Program-made: the position numbers and the translations under genes
Notes under the pieces: model-generated
The model's database searches: none
What the model saw: the letters and a program-made list of their open reading frames with translations, nothing else
Told to the model about the DNA's origin: nothing
Shown here: one piece after another, positions 31,490 to 38,012 of the stretch
Position numbering within the stretch: position 1 is the stretch's first letter
Layout: every line of letters starts with the position of its first letter
From: an uncultured Ruminococcus sp.
Lineage (GTDB): Bacteria > Bacillota > Clostridia > Oscillospirales > CAG-272
Direction: 5' to 3'
NCBI GenBank assembly: GCA_902762505.1
Contig: CACWOQ010000028.1
Location: 1 to 38,012 of the forward strand
Length of the DNA stretch: 38,012 nucleotides

Positions 31490-31777
31490 ATGGACGTGAT
31501 AAAAAAAATCGGAGCTGCGCTCCGTACGTTTTTTCTGGACTCTAACGGCAAGAATGTGATCAATGTGATCGAACGCGCTATGTGGACGTTCGTCGAATCG
31601 TTCCTGCTTTCCATGCCGTGCGTGGAGTCGCTCGGCGTTGACGGTTACAAATGGAAGTGCGCGCTCTTCGGAGCCGCTTGCGCCGCCTTTTCGGCGGTAA
31701 AGACCGTTATCATCGAAATCGTTCGGTCGAGACTCGACAGTCTGAAGGAGGCGGCGGATGATGGCAAAGACGATTAA
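31490..31777 (+). CDS. Putative holin (r1t-like)
   Basis: A protein of 95 residues with two hydrophobic segments (ERAMWTFVESFLLSM and CALFGAACAAFSAVKTVII) and a charged C-terminal tail, as in small phage holins. It should form the membrane lesions that release the amidase. AGAAAGGA precedes the chosen ATG. It lies directly upstream of, and overlaps, the amidase gene by 20 bases. Confidence 0.75.
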   Translation: MDVIKKIGAALRTFFLDSNGKNVINVIERAMWTFVESFLLSMPCVESLGVDGYKWKCALFGAACAAFSAVKTVIIEIVRSRLDSLKEAADDGKDD

Positions 31778-32567
31778 AATAGTGCTCGATCCCGGCCACG
31801 GAAAAAACAGCGGCGCCGGGATCATAAAAGGTTTCTACGAAGGCAGCAACAATTTCGAAGCCGTCCAGTACCTGAAGGAAGAGCTCGAAAAGTACAAGGA
31901 CGTGCAGATCGTCGTCACGCGCACGGCGATCACGGACGACCCGTCCCTTGAAGAGCGCGGAAAGATTGGCCGTGACGCTGACCTGTTCTTTTCCTGGCAC
32001 TCAAACGCATGGAGCAAAGAGATAGCGCACGGCGTTTCATCCTTCAGCTCCGTGCGCCGTGACGGACAGGCGCTTTGCGACGCCATATCCGCCGCCGTCG
32101 TCGCGGTGTTCAAGGAGTGCGGCGTCGGATCATGCTATTACCGCGGGTACTCTCAAAAGAAATGGGACGATTCACTCCCGAAGGTGGACTATTACGGCGT
32201 GCTCCGCAATTCCACGCTGCTGAACCCGACAAAAGCCGTGCAGGGCAAAACGCCGGAAGACTCCGCGTGTAAGCAGTCGATCATCATCGAGCACGGTTTT
32301 CACTCGAATCTCGAGGAGTGCAAGGCTTTAAACGATCCGAAAAAGTTGAAAAAGATCGTGCAGGCGGAAGCGGCGGTGATCGCAAAATACTACGGTCTGA
32401 AAGAAAAGGATCCCGAACCGGGACCGGCTCCGGATAACTATTATTATTTCGCTGTCTTATCCGCAAACAAAAACAAACTGTACGCGGAGGAAGACGTCGC
32501 AAAGGCGAAAAAACTCGGCTTTGCAGACGCGTATGTCAAGTATGCACGGAGGGACGGAGCGTTATAA
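31758..32567 (+). CDS. N-acetylmuramoyl-L-alanine amidase endolysin (Amidase_3)
   Basis: The cell-wall hydrolase of the phage, 269 residues. The zinc site is His14 in VLDPGHGKN, Glu34 in GSNNFEAVQY and His81 in FFSWHSNAW; the catalytic Glu is in IIIEHGFHSN. It should cut the amide bond between muramic acid and the stem peptide. After a Pro-rich linker (EPGPAPDN), the last 42 residues (YYFAVLSANKNKLYAEEDVA) resemble half of a SPOR-like wall-binding unit. No signal peptide, so export relies on the holin. Confidence 0.92.
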   Translation: MMAKTIKIVLDPGHGKNSGAGIIKGFYEGSNNFEAVQYLKEELEKYKDVQIVVTRTAITDDPSLEERGKIGRDADLFFSWHSNAWSKEIAHGVSSFSSVRRDGQALCDAISAAVVAVFKECGVGSCYYRGYSQKKWDDSLPKVDYYGVLRNSTLLNPTKAVQGKTPEDSACKQSIIIEHGFHSNLEECKALNDPKKLKKIVQAEAAVIAKYYGLKEKDPEPGPAPDNYYYFAVLSANKNKLYAEEDVAKAKKLGFADAYVKYARRDGAL

Positions 32568-32872
32568 TGGATGAAACGAAAGTATCGATCCTGTGCACGG
32601 TGCTGTCGCTTACCTTCGCGGCTCTCGGCTATCTTATTGCATACCTGACGTTTCAGCGCAATAAGAAAAAAGACGACACGGCTGAAGGTCAGAACAAGGG
32701 CGAGATGATGTCGGATATCAGATACATAAAAGCCGGCGTCGACGATCTCAAACGCGAGACCGCCGACCAGCGCAAAACCGTGAACGAACTCGGCGAACGC
32801 GTCACCCGCGTCGAAGAATCCGTAAAGCAGGCGCTCAAAAGGATCGACGGCATCGAAAACAAAACACATTGA
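32567..32872 (+). CDS. Membrane-anchored coiled-coil lysis-module protein
   Basis: A protein of 101 residues. One N-terminal membrane helix (ILCTVLSLTFAALGYLIAYL) is followed by a basic patch and a long coiled coil (LKRETADQRKTVNELGERV). This is the layout of XhlA/haemolysin-like or spanin-like helpers found beside holins. The start overlaps the amidase stop by one base (TAATG). It is the last gene of the prophage; a strong terminator follows. Confidence 0.7.
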   Translation: MDETKVSILCTVLSLTFAALGYLIAYLTFQRNKKKDDTAEGQNKGEMMSDIRYIKAGVDDLKRETADQRKTVNELGERVTRVEESVKQALKRIDGIENKTH

Positions 32873-32878
32873 AAAACA

Positions 32879-32908
32879 ACGGGCAGGAATCACCTGCCCG
32901 TCGTTTTT
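32879..32908 (+). terminator. Rho-independent terminator of the late operon
   Basis: ACGGGCAGG-AATCA-CCTGCCCGT is a perfect 9-bp stem, followed by CGTTTTTATT. It closes the phage late transcript about 70 bases before the tRNA gene. Confidence 0.92.
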
Positions 32909-32980
32909 ATTACCATCCAAACCGCCCCGGAAAAAGCAAATACACCACCTTCCCCGCCCCGTGTTCGGACAGCTATACAA

Positions 32981-33057
32981 TGGCCTACCCAGGGGGATTC
33001 GAACCCCCAACCGTCAGAATCGGAATCTGATACTCTATCCAATTGCGCTATGGGTAG
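32981..33057 (-). tRNA. tRNA-Arg, anticodon CCG
   Basis: On the minus strand a full cloverleaf is seen: acceptor CTACCCA / TGGGTAG, anticodon stem TCAGA / TCTGA around TTCCGAT (anticodon CCG, reading CGG), T-arm GGGGG-TTCGAAT-CCCCC, discriminator G and an encoded CCA (32981-32983). The D-stem has one mismatch (GCGC against GAGT). Its 3' end points into the prophage, the usual orientation for a tRNA used as an attachment site. It follows ychF by 18 bases and may share its transcript. Confidence 0.95.
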
Positions 33058-33075
33058 TTATGAAGGGCGAAGCCC

Positions 33076-34173
33076 TTACACGTTGAATCTTATGACCACG
33101 ACGTCGCCGTCGCGGAAGACGTAATCCTTTCCTTCGCTGCGGATCAGGCCTTTTTCCTTCGCCGCCGCGAGGCTTCCGCCTATCGCTATCAGATCGTCGT
33201 ACGCTATGACCTCGGCGCGTATGAAGCCGCGTTCCATATCGGAATGGATCTTTCCCGCCGCCTGCGGCGCCTTCGTTCCGTTCTTTATCGTCCACGCGCG
33301 GACCTCCTTCGGTCCTGCGGTGAGGAAGCTTATCAGTCCGAGGATCCTGTAGCTCGCCTTTATCAGCCTGTCGAGTCCGCTTTCGGTCACGCCCATCTCT
33401 TTGAGGAACATCTGCTTTTCCTCGCCCTCGAGCTCGGAAAGCTCCGCTTCCATCTCGGCGCAGATCGGTATCACCTCCGAGCCTTCGCCGTCGGCGTACT
33501 TTTTGAGCGCCTGATATTCGGCGTTGCCCGACAGATCGGTCCCGACCTCGTTCTCGGGGATATTCGCAACGTAAATGATCGGCTTGGCTGAGAGCAGCGG
33601 TACCGTTGAAAGCAGCTCGGCTTCCTCTTCCGTGCATTTTATCGCGCGGGCGGAAACCCCGTTGTTCAACTCCGCTGTGACGCGGTCGAAGAAATCGGCT
33701 TCCGCGGCATACTTCTTGTCCGCCTTCATCATCTTGCGCGCTCTGTCCGCTCTGCGCTCGGACAGCTCTATATCGGATAATATAAGCTCTGTATTTATCG
33801 TATCCACGTCACGCAGAGCGTTTATATCTCCGTCTACGTGTATCACGTTCTCATCCCTGAAGCAGCGGACGACGTGGATAACGGCGTCCACCTCGCGTAT
33901 ATGCGACAGGAATTTGTTCCCGAGTCCCTCGCCCTTTGACGCCCCGCGCACAAGCCCCGCTATATCCACGAATTCTACGACGGCGGGCGTGTATTTTTCG
34001 GGATGGTATATTTCGGCGAGTCTGTCAAGCCTCTCGTCCGGCACCGACACCACGCCGACGTTCGGCTCGATGGTGCAGAACGGATAGTTCGCCATCTCCG
34101 CCCCGGCGTTCGTTATTGCGTTGAAAAGAGTGCTTTTGCCGACGTTCGGCAAACCTATTATGCCCAGTTTCAT
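33076..34173 (-). CDS. ychF: Redox-regulated ATPase YchF (OLA1-type)
   Basis: An Obg-related P-loop ATPase of 365 residues, the standard length, universally conserved and linked to ribosomes and stress responses. Walker A is GLPNVGKST near the N-terminus; the switch region is VEFVDIAGLVRGASKG; VANIPENE stands at the nucleotide-specificity position where YchF departs from GTPases. The C-terminal TGS domain ends FRDGDVVVIRFNV. I chose MKLGIIGLPN as start, with TTTGGAG seven bases upstream, over an extended frame. A strong promoter lies just upstream, and a small palindrome AAGGGC-GAA-GCCCTT spans its stop codon. Confidence 0.96.
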   Translation of the reverse strand: MKLGIIGLPNVGKSTLFNAITNAGAEMANYPFCTIEPNVGVVSVPDERLDRLAEIYHPEKYTPAVVEFVDIAGLVRGASKGEGLGNKFLSHIREVDAVIHVVRCFRDENVIHVDGDINALRDVDTINTELILSDIELSERRADRARKMMKADKKYAAEADFFDRVTAELNNGVSARAIKCTEEEAELLSTVPLLSAKPIIYVANIPENEVGTDLSGNAEYQALKKYADGEGSEVIPICAEMEAELSELEGEEKQMFLKEMGVTESGLDRLIKASYRILGLISFLTAGPKEVRAWTIKNGTKAPQAAGKIHSDMERGFIRAEVIAYDDLIAIGGSLAAAKEKGLIRSEGKDYVFRDGDVVVIRFNV

Positions 34174-34205
34174 ATCATTACTCCAAATGCGTTTACAACA
34201 CGTGT

Positions 34206-34234
34206 ATTGTATCACATCCGCGCGGTTTTGTCAA
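34206..34234 (-). promoter_or_regulatory. Promoter of ychF
   Basis: On the minus strand TTGACA (34229-34234) and TACAAT (34206-34211) are 17 bases apart, with TG one base before the -10 box. A leader of about 25 bases separates the expected start from the ychF ATG. Confidence 0.8.
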
Positions 34235-34366
34235 TGTATTTCGGGAAGTTTTTTTCAAACGGTCCTTTTCTTACGCTCACGCCGGCGTCCGGATCAGCAG
34301 CGGCGTTATTGTTTACAATATCGTCATTTATTTGTTACATACGGTTCACCACTGTTCCGTGACGGG

Positions 34367-34375
34367 TGATATAAT
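34367..34375 (+). promoter_or_regulatory. Extended -10 promoter of the two-component operon
   Basis: TGATATAAT is an extended -10 box; a weak -35 candidate TTCACC lies 19 bases upstream. It stands about 58 bases before the response-regulator start and is the best promoter in this 260-base gap between ychF and the regulator. Confidence 0.5.
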
Positions 34376-34433
34376 GAACTTAGTGAAAAATCTCACAAAG
34401 TTAACAAAAACAAATATACGGAGGTATAAGATC

Positions 34434-35126
34434 ATGATGGGAACCAAAATTCTCGTAATCGACGACGACATCAACATATGCGAAACTCTTCGCGTTTACT
34501 TCGAGCATGAAGGATATGAGGTCAAGACCGCCAACGACGGCGCTCAGGGCGTTGAGTTCTTCAAGATGTACGAGCCGGACATCGTTCTGCTCGACATAAT
34601 GCTCCCGAGAAAAGACGGCTGGGCTGTATGCCGCGAGATCAGAGAAGTCTCCTCCAAGCCGATAATAATGATAACCGCAAAAGGCGAGGTATTCGACAAG
34701 GTCCTCGGTCTTGAGATGGGCGCCGACGACTTCGTCGTCAAACCGTTCGATCTCAAAGAGCTCGCGGTACGTATCAAAGCAGTTCTCCGCCGCTGCAACT
34801 CGCACGAGAACACCTCGAACGAAGAGGTCATCAAGTTCGAGAACATCGAGATAAGCCTTCAGAAATACGAGCTCAAGCTCAAGGGCAAGAGCGTCGACAT
34901 CCCCCCGAAGGAGCTCGAGCTTCTCTACTTCCTCGCATCCAACTACAACAGAGTTTTCACCCGCGACCAGCTTCTCGACAAGGTCTGGGGCTTCGACTAC
35001 CTCGGCGACAGCCGCACGGTGGACGTACACGTAAAGCGTCTGCGTGAAAAACTTGAAGGCGTTTCCGACAAATGGATCCTCAAAACCGTTTGGGGCGTCG
35101 GCTACAAGTTCGAGATACTTCAGTAA
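34434..35126 (+). CDS. OmpR/PhoB-family response regulator
   Basis: A protein of 230 residues. In the receiver domain the acidic pocket is VIDDD (8-12), the phosphate-accepting Asp54 is in VLLDIMLP, and Lys103 is in VVKPFD. The C-terminal winged helix (about 130-228) contains PPKELELLYFLASNYNRVFT and ends in KTVWGVGYKFE. Phosphorylated by the kinase encoded next, it should bind DNA as a dimer. GGAGG lies nine bases before the first of two ATG codons. The resemblance is to the WalR/ResD/YycF group; the target genes are unknown. Confidence 0.93.
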   Translation: MMGTKILVIDDDINICETLRVYFEHEGYEVKTANDGAQGVEFFKMYEPDIVLLDIMLPRKDGWAVCREIREVSSKPIIMITAKGEVFDKVLGLEMGADDFVVKPFDLKELAVRIKAVLRRCNSHENTSNEEVIKFENIEISLQKYELKLKGKSVDIPPKELELLYFLASNYNRVFTRDQLLDKVWGFDYLGDSRTVDVHVKRLREKLEGVSDKWILKTVWGVGYKFEILQ

Positions 35127-35133
35127 TATCCGC

Positions 35134-35157
35134 GGGGGCTTAGCGTGCTAAGCCCCC
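35134..35157 (+). terminator. Intercistronic hairpin between regulator and kinase
   Basis: GGGGGCTTAGC and GCTAAGCCCCC pair perfectly over 11 bases around two bases (in practice ten pairs and a 4-base loop). Only TTG follows, so it is likely to act as an attenuator or stabiliser that makes the regulator more abundant than the kinase. Confidence 0.6.
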
Positions 35158-35186
35158 TTGTGAGCTAATCTTATACGGAGGCAGCG

Positions 35187-36677
35187 GTGTTCAAAAGCGT
35201 TTTCACGAGGTATTTCACGATATTCATGGTGATAATCCTCGTAAGCTTCACTATACTCGGGCTGATCTATGCTTCTTCTTCAGCCTCGTATTCGCAAAAC
35301 ATAAAAAAGGAATCGATGAGATCGACGCGCGATTCGCTTCTGTCGTATCTTTCATCCGGCTATTCGGCGTCCGGTACGACTGATTTCGGCAGATACGTGT
35401 ATTTCTCCGCGTCCGACATTTCTCCCATCGTACGGCATATAATAACTGCGGTGAACAACGATATTTTCGTTCTCGTGACAAGCGATGAAGGACTTATCCA
35501 GATGGCGGTCTCCGCTCCCGCGGGTATCTCCGAGGGCGACTCGGTCAAGGATCCGTCGCTGTACACGCTCAAAAGCACTGACGACTACAACGGATTCACG
35601 GATCTCGACGGATTTTTGCCGTCGAAAATGCTTGTTTACGGCGGCAGAGTCAAGGATCAGTCCGGCGCGACAGCCGGCATCGTTCTCGTTTGCTCCGCCA
35701 CGTCGTCCACGCCGGGCATCGTCGGCAACACGGTAAAAACGACCGTGATCGCGATACTATGGGTCACCGCCGCGGCGCTCATCACCGTTTTCTTCGTCAC
35801 CGACAGGATCGTTTCACCGCTTAAAAAAATGAGCGAGGCTGCGCGTTCGTTCTCGCAGGGCAAATTCGACGTCCGCGTCCCCGTAACGGGGAACGACGAG
35901 GTCGCAGAGCTTGCCGTCGCCTTCAACAACATGGCGTCGTCGCTTGAAAAAAACGAGGAGACGAGAAAAACGTTCCTCGGCAACGTGTCGCACGATCTGC
36001 GCACGCCTATGACGACGATCGCCGGCTTCATCGACAACATTCTTTCCGGCGCGATCCCGTATGAAAAGCAGAATTATTATCTTGAGATCGTTTCAAGCGA
36101 GGTCAAGCGCCTCGCAAGGCTCGTCAATTCCCTGCTCGACATTTCGAGGATCCAGGCGGGTGACAGAAAGTTCGTCATGGCGCCGTTCGATATCTGCGAG
36201 ATGTCCCGCCAGATAATCATTTCGCTCGAACAGCGGCTCGAAAAGAAAAATCTCGACGTGAGATTTGAACCTGAGCATGACAACATGTACGTCAACGCCG
36301 ACAGAGACGCAATTTATCAGGTGCTTTACAACCTCGCCGACAACGCCGTCAAATTCGCGCGTGAGGGCGGCGTGTACCGCATTTCGCACATCGAACGCGA
36401 CGGAAAGATATATACGGCGGTATATAACGAGGGTCAGGGCATAATCAAAGAAGAGCTTCCGCTCGTGTTCGATCGCTTCTACAAGAGCGACAAGAGCCGC
36501 GGACTCGACAGGACCGGCGTAGGGCTCGGGCTGTATATCGTAAAAACGATAATAGATTCGCACGGCGAGGAGATCTGGGTAAACAGCGTATACGGCGAAT
36601 ACTGCGAATTCGTATTCACCCTTACGCCCGCGGAACAGCCGAAAAAACAGCGTGAAGGCAAAAACGACGCTCAGTAA
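35187..36677 (+). CDS. Sensor histidine kinase
   Basis: A protein of 496 residues: a first membrane helix (about 10-30), an extracellular sensor of about 150 residues, a second helix (about 184-205), HAMP (DRIVSPLKKMSEAARSF), and a HisKA domain with the phosphorylated His269 in GNVSHDLRTPM. The ATPase domain shows the N box (NLADNAVKFAREGG), the F region (VFDRFYKSDKSR) and the G2 box (GVGLGLYIVK). It starts on a GTG with GGAGG seven bases upstream. Paired with the preceding regulator; the signal is unknown. The HtrA-like gene follows closely. Confidence 0.93.
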   Translation: MFKSVFTRYFTIFMVIILVSFTILGLIYASSSASYSQNIKKESMRSTRDSLLSYLSSGYSASGTTDFGRYVYFSASDISPIVRHIITAVNNDIFVLVTSDEGLIQMAVSAPAGISEGDSVKDPSLYTLKSTDDYNGFTDLDGFLPSKMLVYGGRVKDQSGATAGIVLVCSATSSTPGIVGNTVKTTVIAILWVTAAALITVFFVTDRIVSPLKKMSEAARSFSQGKFDVRVPVTGNDEVAELAVAFNNMASSLEKNEETRKTFLGNVSHDLRTPMTTIAGFIDNILSGAIPYEKQNYYLEIVSSEVKRLARLVNSLLDISRIQAGDRKFVMAPFDICEMSRQIIISLEQRLEKKNLDVRFEPEHDNMYVNADRDAIYQVLYNLADNAVKFAREGGVYRISHIERDGKIYTAVYNEGQGIIKEELPLVFDRFYKSDKSRGLDRTGVGLGLYIVKTIIDSHGEEIWVNSVYGEYCEFVFTLTPAEQPKKQREGKNDAQ

Positions 36678-36766
36678 CACAACCGTAACCCGAGCATAAC
36701 GTTTTGATAACAATCGAAGGCGATAATCCCCTGAAAACCGGCAAACCGGTAAATGGTCGGAAAGCT

Positions 36767-37858
36767 ATGGATAAAAACATCAACAAAACAATCGAAACCG
36801 ATAAAAAGGAAGAATCCTACGGCGGATTCCAGTACAGGCACAACTACGACGAATACAAAAAAGAGCTGGCGCGGCGTCAGCAGCAGAAATGCACGCGCAG
36901 AGTTCTTACCGTGATTATAATCGTATCGTTCATCGTGCTGCTGGGATTTCTTTCCGCGTTCATCGCAGACACGGTGATGCGGACGAAGGGCTATACTCTC
37001 GCCGAGTTTCTCTCCGGCACGCGTCCCGTGATATCGGATCATCATAAAAACGAATACGGTCTGTCGGATATCGACGCGCTGTACGGCGAGTGTCTCGTCA
37101 CCTTAACGGCGGACGGGGCGCGAAGCGGCTGCGGCGTGATCCTGACTGACGACGGATGCATCCTCGCCGGTCACGACACGGTGAGCGGCGCCGCCTCGGT
37201 GACGGTCACGTTCCCGGACGGCTCGACTGAGGAGGCTGAGGTCACCGCTTACGACGCGGACAAGGGCGTCGCTCTGCTCAAGGTGGACAGAGACGGGCTC
37301 GTTTGCGCCGAAATAGGCGATTCTCGCGCGCTTGAAGACGGACAAACCGTTTTCTGCAAGGAAAGCGGCAAGCCCGCTGCCGAATACAGCGTGATATCCG
37401 CCTCAGGAGAGCTTACGGTAAGTCTTTCCGGTGATTTCCGGACGGTCGGCGCTCCGGTCATCAACAGGTACGGTCAGGTCGTCGGCATAGTGCGCGAGGG
37501 CGACGGAAGCACCGTCAAGGCAAGCCACATGGACGCGATACTGAAAACCGTGAAAACCATGCTGACGCCCGGCAAGATCCACAGCATAAACGTGAATCCG
37601 ACTCCCGTGTATATTGAGCGGCTCGGCGTTTACGTCGAACCTGTCACCGAAAAGCAGGCGGACATATACAAGATACCCACGGGCTGCTTCGTAACGTCCG
37701 TTTCACCGCAGTCACAGCTGCGGCGCGGAGACATAATCGTATCCGTGAACGGAGCGGAGTCAAAAAACGCGGAGGCGCTTCTCTCCTTCACAGGCGACTC
37801 ACGTATAACGCTTTCCGTATACAGAAACAACTCGTACACGGAGATCACGGTAAAATAA
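36767..37858 (+). CDS. Membrane-anchored HtrA-like PDZ protein lacking the catalytic triad
   Basis: A protein of 363 residues built like DegP/HtrA of Bacillota: a charged cytoplasmic segment, a membrane helix (about 46-67), a trypsin-like domain (about 105-260) and a PDZ domain (about 285-363, with GCFVTSVSPQSQLRRGDIIV). Compared with HtrA, the catalytic His is Asp137 (ILAGHDTVSG for ILTNNHVVEG), the Asp is Gly167 (DADKGVALLK for DPETDLAVLK) and the Ser is Val227 (RTVGAPVIN for GNSGGPLVN). It should bind peptides but not cut them. It follows the kinase by 89 bases and may tune it. The start has only a weak site (GGAAAG); a TTG 21 codons upstream is possible. Confidence 0.85.
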   Translation: MDKNINKTIETDKKEESYGGFQYRHNYDEYKKELARRQQQKCTRRVLTVIIIVSFIVLLGFLSAFIADTVMRTKGYTLAEFLSGTRPVISDHHKNEYGLSDIDALYGECLVTLTADGARSGCGVILTDDGCILAGHDTVSGAASVTVTFPDGSTEEAEVTAYDADKGVALLKVDRDGLVCAEIGDSRALEDGQTVFCKESGKPAAEYSVISASGELTVSLSGDFRTVGAPVINRYGQVVGIVREGDGSTVKASHMDAILKTVKTMLTPGKIHSINVNPTPVYIERLGVYVEPVTEKQADIYKIPTGCFVTSVSPQSQLRRGDIIVSVNGAESKNAEALLSFTGDSRITLSVYRNNSYTEITVK

Positions 37859-37860
37859 AA

Positions 37861-37880
37861 AAAGCGGAGTTCGCCGCTTT
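37861..37880. terminator. Weak bidirectional terminator-like hairpin
   Basis: AAAGCGG-AGTTCG-CCGCTTT is a 7-bp stem three bases past the HtrA-like stop. On the plus strand the T-run is only the three T of the stem; on the minus strand a longer T-rich tract follows. Confidence 0.5.
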
Positions 37881-37939
37881 GGCAATATAAACCGAAAAGG
37901 GTGTTGAGATCGCTTGAACAGAACCGTTAAAAACGGACA

Positions 37940-37968
37940 TTGAAAAAAAGAGCCTCCTGTGGTATAAT
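37940..37968 (+). promoter_or_regulatory. Strong sigma-A promoter of the last gene
   Basis: TTGAAA (37940-37945) and TATAAT (37963-37968) are 17 bases apart, with TG one base before the -10 box. Transcription should start near 37975, so the left arm of the palindrome around the ribosome binding site is not part of this transcript. Confidence 0.8.
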
Positions 37969-37988
37969 AAAAAAAATACCACAGGAGG
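37953..37988. repeat. 13-bp perfect palindrome over promoter and ribosome binding site
   Basis: CCTCCTGTGGTAT (37953-37965) and ATACCACAGGAGG (37976-37988) are exact inverted repeats around ten A/T bases. The left arm covers part of the promoter spacer and -10 box, the right arm ends in the AGGAGG ribosome binding site. Confidence 0.85.
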
Positions 37989-37996
37989 TTTTTGTT

Positions 37997-38012
37997 ATGG
38001 CAAGAGAATATC
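37997..38012 (+). CDS. Start of a gene cut by the window end
   Basis: Only MAREY is visible, starting eight bases after AGGAGG and about 22 bases after the expected transcription start. Several translation factors, elongation factor G among them, open with similar residues, but five codons are too few to assign a product. Confidence 0.6.

Larger units (their letters stand above)
4684..32908. mobile_element. HK97-like siphovirus prophage, apparently complete
   Basis: All modules of a temperate cos-type siphophage are present in order: integration and lysogeny (leftward), then early, replication, HNH/terminase, head, tail, host lysis and a closing terminator (rightward). No structural gene is visibly interrupted. 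The outer limits are not fixed: the left edge lies between 4039 and the recombinase stop, the right edge between the late terminator and the tRNA-Arg gene at 32981-33057. No perfect direct repeat that would define attL and attR was found by eye. Confidence 0.88.

Noticed and set aside
1..38012. CRISPR arrays, diversity-generating retroelements or insertion sequences
   Set aside because: No regularly spaced repeats, reverse transcriptase or DDE/HUH transposase gene with paired ends was seen; the one HUH protein is of replication type.

Overview
The window looks like a piece of a moderately GC-rich, endospore-forming Clostridia chromosome (Bacillota, probably a gut or rumen relative of the Oscillospiraceae/Christensenellales) carrying one apparently complete siphovirus prophage. 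The spore-former assignment rests on a sigma-K gene with a recognisable pro-sequence and, directly behind it, a SipL-like SPOCS/LysM spore-morphogenesis gene. Strong TTGACA-N17-TATAAT promoters and AGGAGG ribosome binding sites are typical of Bacillota.

Layout. Left chromosomal flank (1-4.04 kb): sipL-like and sigK on the minus strand, then on the plus strand a Ppx/GppA phosphatase overlapping a lipoprotein gene. At 4.2-4.6 kb lies an AT-rich orphan gene of foreign composition. The prophage runs from the recombinase end (about 4.68 kb) to a terminator and a tRNA-Arg gene (about 32.9-33.06 kb). Its leftward lysogeny block holds a serine recombinase, a membrane-anchored dead DnaQ-fold protein, a scrap of a second repressor gene, an active-looking DnaQ exonuclease with a BRCT domain, and a LexA/CI-type repressor. 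A control region with three operator-like dyads and two perfect consensus promoters facing each other separates this from the rightward early operon.

Early operon (9.2-17.1 kb): many small overlapping genes (HTH, zinc ribbons, DUF3850, DUF3846-like), a PcfK/AcrIIA9-like gene and a PcfJ gene, a DUF3102 coiled-coil protein, an HUH-type replication protein, an SSB-like OB-fold protein and an RinA/ArpU-like late regulator. One gap in this operon holds a candidate minus-strand small RNA with its own promoter and terminator. Late operon (17.2-32.9 kb): HNH nuclease, a putative cos region, small and large terminase, portal, protease, HK97 capsid, connectors, tail tube, G and GT tail chaperones made by a textbook -1 frameshift, tape measure, distal tail protein, a Tal/receptor-binding fusion, two small proteins with a shared N-terminal module, holin, amidase and a membrane coiled-coil protein. 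The order is that of a cos-type HK97-like siphophage.

Right flank (33-38 kb): tRNA-Arg(CCG) and ychF on the minus strand; then an OmpR-type response regulator, its histidine kinase and a membrane-anchored HtrA-like PDZ protein whose catalytic triad is lost. The last bases hold a consensus promoter and the first codons of another gene whose ribosome binding site is one arm of a 13-bp palindrome.

The most unusual points are the decayed duplication of a repressor-exonuclease unit leaving a membrane-bound pseudo-exonuclease, a MITE-like structured element inside the recombinase 3' end, the candidate antisense small RNA, the face-to-face lysogeny promoters and the HtrA pseudoprotease. No CRISPR array, rRNA or intact insertion sequence was seen.
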